Positions 59,060 through 64,000 of a stretch of DNA of 64,000 nt are shown piece by piece. The translations under genes and the position numbers were made by a program. Numbering within the stretch: the stretch's first letter is position 1; each line of letters begins with the position of its first letter. This DNA is from Pilaira anomala (lineage: Eukaryota; Mucoromycota; Mucoromycetes; Mucorales; Mucoraceae): contig JAIXMQ010000028.1 in NCBI GenBank assembly GCA_025716855.1, positions 248,001 through 312,000 of the forward strand, written 5' to 3'. The notes beneath the pieces were generated by a model. It did not search any database and was not told the DNA's origin. It saw only the letters and a program-made list of their open reading frames with translations.

Positions 59060-60108
59060 TTAAATGATAGCTTGAGTGTTTCCTAAAGGAGTAGCAACAT
59101 AATTATCTACATTTTCTGCATCAGAAGGCAAAGTGAAATCTTTTTGTTCTTGACCATAATAACTTGTTAAAGCATCTTGACAAGCCTAATAATAATATAT
59201 AAAAAAAAAAGAATCAATATCAACCTTCTCCTCCTTTCCTCATCTAAATGTATCTAAAACTTACTCTGAATTCAGCCATCTTGAGAGAACTACCGAAACC
59301 CTCACCAATCTTTTCTTTTCCAGAAAAGACACCAATAATAAATACAGGTGATGAAGAGGCACGACCTGTCTCAGAGAGTAATCTAGACTCTGCAGGTTCC
59401 TTATTCAATTGTCTTAATAATGCAGTTAAATGACGCTTAGGTTCTTGTACTTTAATAACTGGTTTAACATCGAAATCGCGAGATAAAACAAAGTTGTGAA
59501 TGAATTTCTTGGCAGCTTCAAGACCATGTTCTTGATAGATAGCACCAATAAGTGCATTCATACAATCGGCCATGACAGTTGCTTGTCCTAATTTAACACT
59601 TTCGTCCTCTGGCGCCTTCCAAGCAATGGTATGTTGTAAGCCAACTTCTGTGGCAATTTTAGTGAAGGACTTGTTTCCGATATAAGCACGAAGGGTAGAA
59701 TTGAATGCACCAGGGTGTAAAGCAGGATATTTACAATGAACGAATTCGGTAGCGAATAAACCTGTCACTCTCTTACCAATGAATTCTAAACTTTCATTGT
59801 TGTCTTGTCCAGAGACTGATTTATGTGTTAAAGCTTGTTTCAAAATTTTTGAATCTAAGGATTGAAGCCCAAGACGTGCTCCAAGGGCGTGAATAGGTGC
59901 ATTATCTTCGACTGTGTTATTCTCATATAAAGGTTGAGTATGAATGAAGGCAGAGGAAAAACGAGGTGCTATTTTTTTAAAAAAAAAGTTAATTTTTTCT
60001 TTTGCGTACAAAAAGCTTGCTAATTTTAATATTAATCACCCTACCTTGCTTGGTAGCAGCAACAACTTGGGCTGAAAGGCTATGTGTTTTGGTCAAAGAA
60101 CGAAGCAT
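59060..60108 (-). CDS. Mitochondrial ribosomal protein mL44 (RNase III-like)
   Basis: Three exons. The N-terminus (MLRSLTKTHSLSAQVVAATK) is a mitochondrial presequence. An RNase III-fold domain follows: SLDSKILKQALTHKSVSGQD, NNESLEFIGKRVTGLFATEF and MADCMNALIGAIYQEHG. The catalytic acids of true RNase III are replaced: Lys stands where LEFLGD has Asp, and Asn where ALIGAIY is preceded by Glu. A double-stranded RNA-binding domain ends the protein (PVFIIGVFSGKEKIGEGFGS, then SLKMAEFRACQDALTSYYGQ). The loss of catalytic residues marks the structural ribosomal protein mL44 (yeast MrpL3) rather than a nuclease. It sits convergent to SDF2; a (GTT)n repeat lies at 59031-59055 just past the stop. Confidence 0.9.
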
Positions 60109-60546
60109 AATAAACTGATAATAACCTGAATAAAACAGAAAAAGAAGTAGAGCTCTTTTCACTGACAAGGGGAAATTGTTTGGCGGGGGTTAAGTCAGTG
60201 GCTTGACAATCATGAAATCAAGTCACGTAGGCAACATAGTTTTGCATTGATACAGAATATAAAGCAATGGGGATATGAACAAAATAAGGTCTATAATACT
60301 ATAGAATTGTTTGTATTGTTCTATTTAAGTTTAAGGAGCTTATTATGAGTAGATATTGCTCAAAGAAGAAGAGTTCAGGAACCATCTAATTTAATATTAA
60401 TAGATAAATGCAAAAGACACGAGAACCGAATGAAATTCGTTTGGTTAGAACTCAGTTGAATTTGTAAGTAGGCTTTTTCGAGGTTTACTTATTTATTATC
60501 CTTTTTCTTTACTTTATAAAACAATAAATTATAATATTATACACAT
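60109..60546. promoter_or_regulatory. Divergent promoter region, mL44 / WASP
   Basis: About 440 bp shared upstream region of two divergent genes. No distinctive element beyond AT-rich blocks is recognised. Confidence 0.45.
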
Positions 60547-63040
60547 ATGCCGTCTGCTGCTCTATCAAGTGCAGAAGATAAAAACAAGGTCAGAAGGGCC
60601 TTACCTAATACTGTAAGTAGCTTGATAAAAAAAAGAAAAGAAAAAGAAATAAGAATGGCACTGACTCATGTTCTCATCTAGAGAATTTATGCGGCAACAG
60701 TTGCTCGTTTATATGTAGCCTACCCTAACCCTAACAAGTGGGCTTACTCAAATATTTGGGGAGCGGTTGCTTTTCTTAAAGACAAGAAAAAGCATTCCTA
60801 TTATATCAGGATTATTGACTTGATTGTAAGTAGTACAATATCCCTCTCTCTCCCTCAAGTAATACTAATTGATATCATCATTAGAACCATAAAGGTATCA
60901 TTTGGGAACAAGAATTATACGATGGATTTGAATTTACAAAGCAAACTCCTTTTTTTTATACATTTGCTACTGACGTAAGAAATACTTTGAAATTACACAA
61001 AAAAAGCATAATTTTCTGATATCATTTTTTTTTTTTTTTTTTTTTATGTATAAAACAGGAATATATGGCGGGTCTATCATTTTGTGATTTAGATGATGCC
61101 AACGTATTTTATACAAAGTTGACAACAAGAGAAATTTCTTCAAGCAAGAAAAAGGCAACTACTAGTAGTAGTAAAAAAAAGAAAGGTAAAATATAAATGA
61201 TGCAACATTAAATATTACGCTATTGAGCTAATGTTCACGCGGTATCACACAGAAACGAGCAGTAGCGGTAAAAAACCCAAAGGAAAATTAGATAAATCCC
61301 AGATTGGATTACCTTCAGAATTCAGGTAAATTTTTTTTAAAAAAAAAAAATACTTTTTTTACATGTATACCTTATATTTAATATATAAATAGACATTTAG
61401 GTCATATTGGCTATACACCCAATAAAGGTTTCAGTGTTCAAAATACAGGTCCTGAATGGAATGGTTTGTTCGATCAATTAAAAGATCTCGGTATATCACC
61501 TGAAGAACTTCAAGATAATGAGGAATTTATTAAAGAATTCGTAAACGAAAGAGGTGGGCCTCCTGCTCCTCCTCCTCGTCCAATGGGTTCGCCAAAAATA
61601 CGCGCTCCTCCTCCACCACCTTCAAGACGACATGCTCCTCCTCCTCCTCCTGTAGGCGGTCGCCGTCCACCTCCACCACCTCCTCCATCCAGACGTCAAG
61701 CGCCCCCTCCTCCTCCTCCAACTCGTTCTGCTGTTCCTCCACCACCTGTAAGACAACCGCCACCACCTATTTCTAATTATTATTCAGAATCATCATCATC
61801 ACCAATTCTTAGCTCACCTGTTATTCCTCCACCTCCACCTATGAGATCTGGTGGACAACATGAACCGCCCAGTCGATCTATTCCTGTACCTCCTCCTAGT
61901 GTAGGTAGATCTAATAACCCATATAAGATGGTATCAACTGAATCATATGTTCAACCCCCAGCACCTCCATTGCCTCCTATGGGAGCTAGACAAAATTCAG
62001 TTCCACCACCCGCTCCACTAAGACAAGCGATCCCAGTACCTCCAGTACCTCCCATGGGCGCTAGGCAAGCTTCCATTCCCCCAGCACCTCCAGTTCCACC
62101 TATGGGTGCTAGACAAGCATCTATTCCAGCACCACCACCACCTCCTCCTCCTCCTCCTGTCACATCAAGTCAAAATGATATTCCTCCACCTCCACCAGCG
62201 CCTCCATTACCTCCTATGGGCGCTAGACAAACCGCAACACCTCCTTCTCCTCCTCAACAACAACATTATTACGAAGAAGAAGAAGTATCACAACATACCA
62301 ATGAAGAAGAGGACGACTTTTTTGATGCTCCGGAAGCACCTGCACCTCCGCCACTTCCTCGTACTACACCTGCTGCTCCTCCAGTTCCTCCAATGCCTTC
62401 ACTAAGCAATCGATCTGTTCCTCCACCACCACCTCCACTTCCTAATAGAGACAGAAGAGGACCTCCACCTCCTCCTATGGGCCAAAGACCTTCTGCTAAA
62501 TTACCACCACCACCATCTATGGATACTAGTGCTCCTCCTCCACCACCACCTCCCCCACCTCCACCTCCACCTATGAATGGTGGTATTCCACCACCGCCAC
62601 CTCCTCCACCCATGAATACTGGTAGTGGTATTCCACCTCCACCACCACCGCCTCCTCCTCCAGGCATGGGAGGCATACCACCACCACCCCCTCCACCACC
62701 ACCTATGGGCGGAGCACCACCACCACCTCCTCCCCCTCCTCCAACTACAGCAGGTGGAGCACCTACAACTTCACTTCCAGTACCTTCAGAACCCCGTAAC
62801 GCTTTATTAGATGCAATCCGAGGCGCAGGTGGTATCTCAGCACTACGTAGTACACCCGTTGAAGCACGTAAGGACCGTAGTATGCCATTAGCCTCTCCCT
62901 CACCAGCGAGTGGTAGTAATTCATCAGGAGGCGGTGGAGATTTAGCGACTAGTTTATTGGCAGCTTTAAATGATCGTAAAAAGGCAATTCAATCTGATAA
63001 TGATTCGGATAGTGATTCGGATAGTGAATGGGATGATTAG
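60547..63040 (+). CDS. WASP homologue (Las17/Wsp1) with WH1, CRIB and VCA
   Basis: Activates the Arp2/3 complex for actin patch assembly and endocytosis at the cortex. Six to seven exons. A WH1/EVH1 domain comes first (RIYAATVARLYVAYPNPNKW, WGAVAFLKDKKKHSYYIRII, LSFCDLDDANVFYTKL). A basic stretch (SSSKKKATTSSSKKKKG) precedes a CRIB motif, split by an intron: IGLPSEF|RHLGHIGYTPNKG, fitting I-x-x-P-x(2)-F-x-H-x-x-H-x-G. A long proline-rich region follows with four PPMGARQ repeats for SH3 and profilin partners. It ends with a WH2-like block (RNALLDAIRGAGGISALR), a linker with a second WH2-like helix (DLATSLLAALNDRKKAI) and an acidic tail ending DSEWDD with the key tryptophan. Budding yeast Las17 lacks the CRIB, so Cdc42/Rac control is inferred here. 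Confidence 0.93.
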
Positions 63041-63113
63041 TTAAATTCATATAATAATAATAATAAAAAAAAAAAGATGTAGTTCTTTTGTTAATAATTT
63101 GTTTTATTTATTT

Positions 63114-63446
63114 TTAATTGTCGTGGAGAATTTTTTTGCCTCGTTTGTTGACGGGGAGACCTCCACCGGGTTGATTCCATGATAAGTAGGATGTGTCGCC
63201 GAGTTTTCTATAGAAAAAAAAAATGATTAGGGATTGCATTGAATTTGGGGAAGGTGTTTTTTTTTGTAAATGTGTACCTTGGTTTAATACAGTGACGCAG
63301 TGTGAATACGAGACCGAGAAAAACGGATATACCCCCAATTGCCATATAAGCAATACCCAAGTAAGGGTTGCGACCACCTAATGGAGAAGTTGTAGAAAGT
63401 ACAATCCATTTCTTGCCGTCATAAATAGTTGTATCAAAATCTGCCA

Positions 63447-63498
<52 letters not shown>

Positions 63499-64000
63499 TA
63501 TAATTCTTTTCTTTTAAACAAAAAAGATATTTTACTTAAATCGATAGAGACTCTCCATCTTCCTGTATTTAAGGTATCTTGATCGTTTCTAGCCCAAATC
63601 TTTCTAAAATCAGGTAAGGCAGCGGTATGCATCCAGACCATAAATCTTTCCATGTTGGAAAGATCGGGTGGAGGGTATTGATCAGTATACTTACCACCAG
63701 GGTAACGTGGAGCCCAATTAGGAGGTGGGACAATGGCTGAGGTCTGATAGTTTGTTGGATTGTATTTCTTTTTATCAGTTGGCCAAGCAATACCCGTTCT
63801 TTGAAATGTATATGTTTCTGTAGAATTTAATGAAACCAAGTCGGATGCCGTATCTAATTAAAGTAAGTATTATGAGTTTTCCTTTTTAGCTGTATATATT
63901 TTTACCATTAAACATTGAGTTTGCAATTAATCCACAAGGATAAACAACCAAGTCTTCATCTGTAACTCCCAAAGGGCCACAATTTGTATTCAAAGCTTCA
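63114..64000 (-). CDS. Cdc50/Lem3-family flippase beta subunit (5' part beyond window)
   Basis: Cdc50 proteins are the obligate partners of P4-ATPases that flip phospholipids in Golgi, endosome or plasma membrane. Visible, in protein order: [20 protein letters not shown] with paired cysteines, [24 protein letters not shown], a long extracellular segment ([32 protein letters not shown]), [20 protein letters not shown] and the second TM segment [20 protein letters not shown]. The tail reads [10 protein letters not shown] and ends [10 protein letters not shown] at 63114. The first TM and start lie past base 64000. Introns include one with a 44-nt homopolymer (63450-63493). Confidence 0.94.

Noticed and set aside
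61530..62676. Long glycine- and valine/leucine-rich frames opposite the WASP gene
   Set aside because: They are antisense readings of the proline-rich repeats (CCX codons) and have no independent support.

Overview
This is 64 kb of AT-rich eukaryotic DNA. Genes are compact but split by many short introns (about 55-90 nt, GT-AG), and long A or T homopolymers are scattered through introns and gene borders. Gene content is fungal: a Zn2Cys6 regulator, an AzgA-type purine permease, a Nim1/SAD cell-cycle kinase, Cdc50 and a secreted Cu/Zn SOD. It also keeps genes typical of early-diverging fungi and animals: an AGGF1-like protein, a KDM3-type demethylase, SDF2 and a WASP with a CRIB motif. I infer a Mucoromycota fungus, most likely Mucorales. 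No tRNA, rRNA, CRISPR array or bacterial-type operon is visible.

Layout, left to right. 1-17.8 kb is gene-dense: the kinase/HEAT part of VPS15, a tail-anchored coiled-coil protein, a Zn2Cys6 factor, an SR-type splicing factor, a Nudix hydrolase, an FHA/G-patch protein, a secreted protein, a small acidic-tailed protein and a purine permease. 17.8-30.4 kb is looser: a proline-iminopeptidase-like hydrolase, a 7-TM protein, a rhomboid protease and a secreted Cu/Zn SOD. 30.4-46.8 kb holds a KDM3-like JmjC gene with a truncated copy beside it, a SAD/Nim1 kinase, TMEM86, a Tim17-family protein, a BRD8-like bromodomain protein and a RasGEF-like protein with C-terminal WKGYP repeats.

47.6-58 kb is the accessory region. 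It contains an apparently intact PIF/Harbinger DNA transposon (27-bp terminal inverted repeats, 3-bp target duplication, DDE transposase plus a divergently transcribed Myb/SANT-like partner). Next come locally tandem-duplicated exon/intron fragments of a small hydrophobic gene, a recently inserted 5'-truncated LINE with a 15-bp target-site duplication, and two decayed copies of an unidentified dispersed gene or element. 58-64 kb returns to housekeeping genes: SDF2, mitochondrial ribosomal protein mL44, WASP and Cdc50.

The genes do not form one pathway. Shared themes are endosomal/Golgi membrane traffic (VPS15, Cdc50), actin and morphogenesis (WASP, SAD kinase, RasGEF-like), chromatin (KDM3, BRD8) and RNA processing (SR protein, AGGF1-like). 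The most unusual structures are the intact Harbinger element, the LINE insertion next to the duplicated exons, the dispersed repeat pair at 51.1/57.5 kb, and a GC-rich double UUCG-hairpin element near 38.75 kb that looks like a structured RNA.
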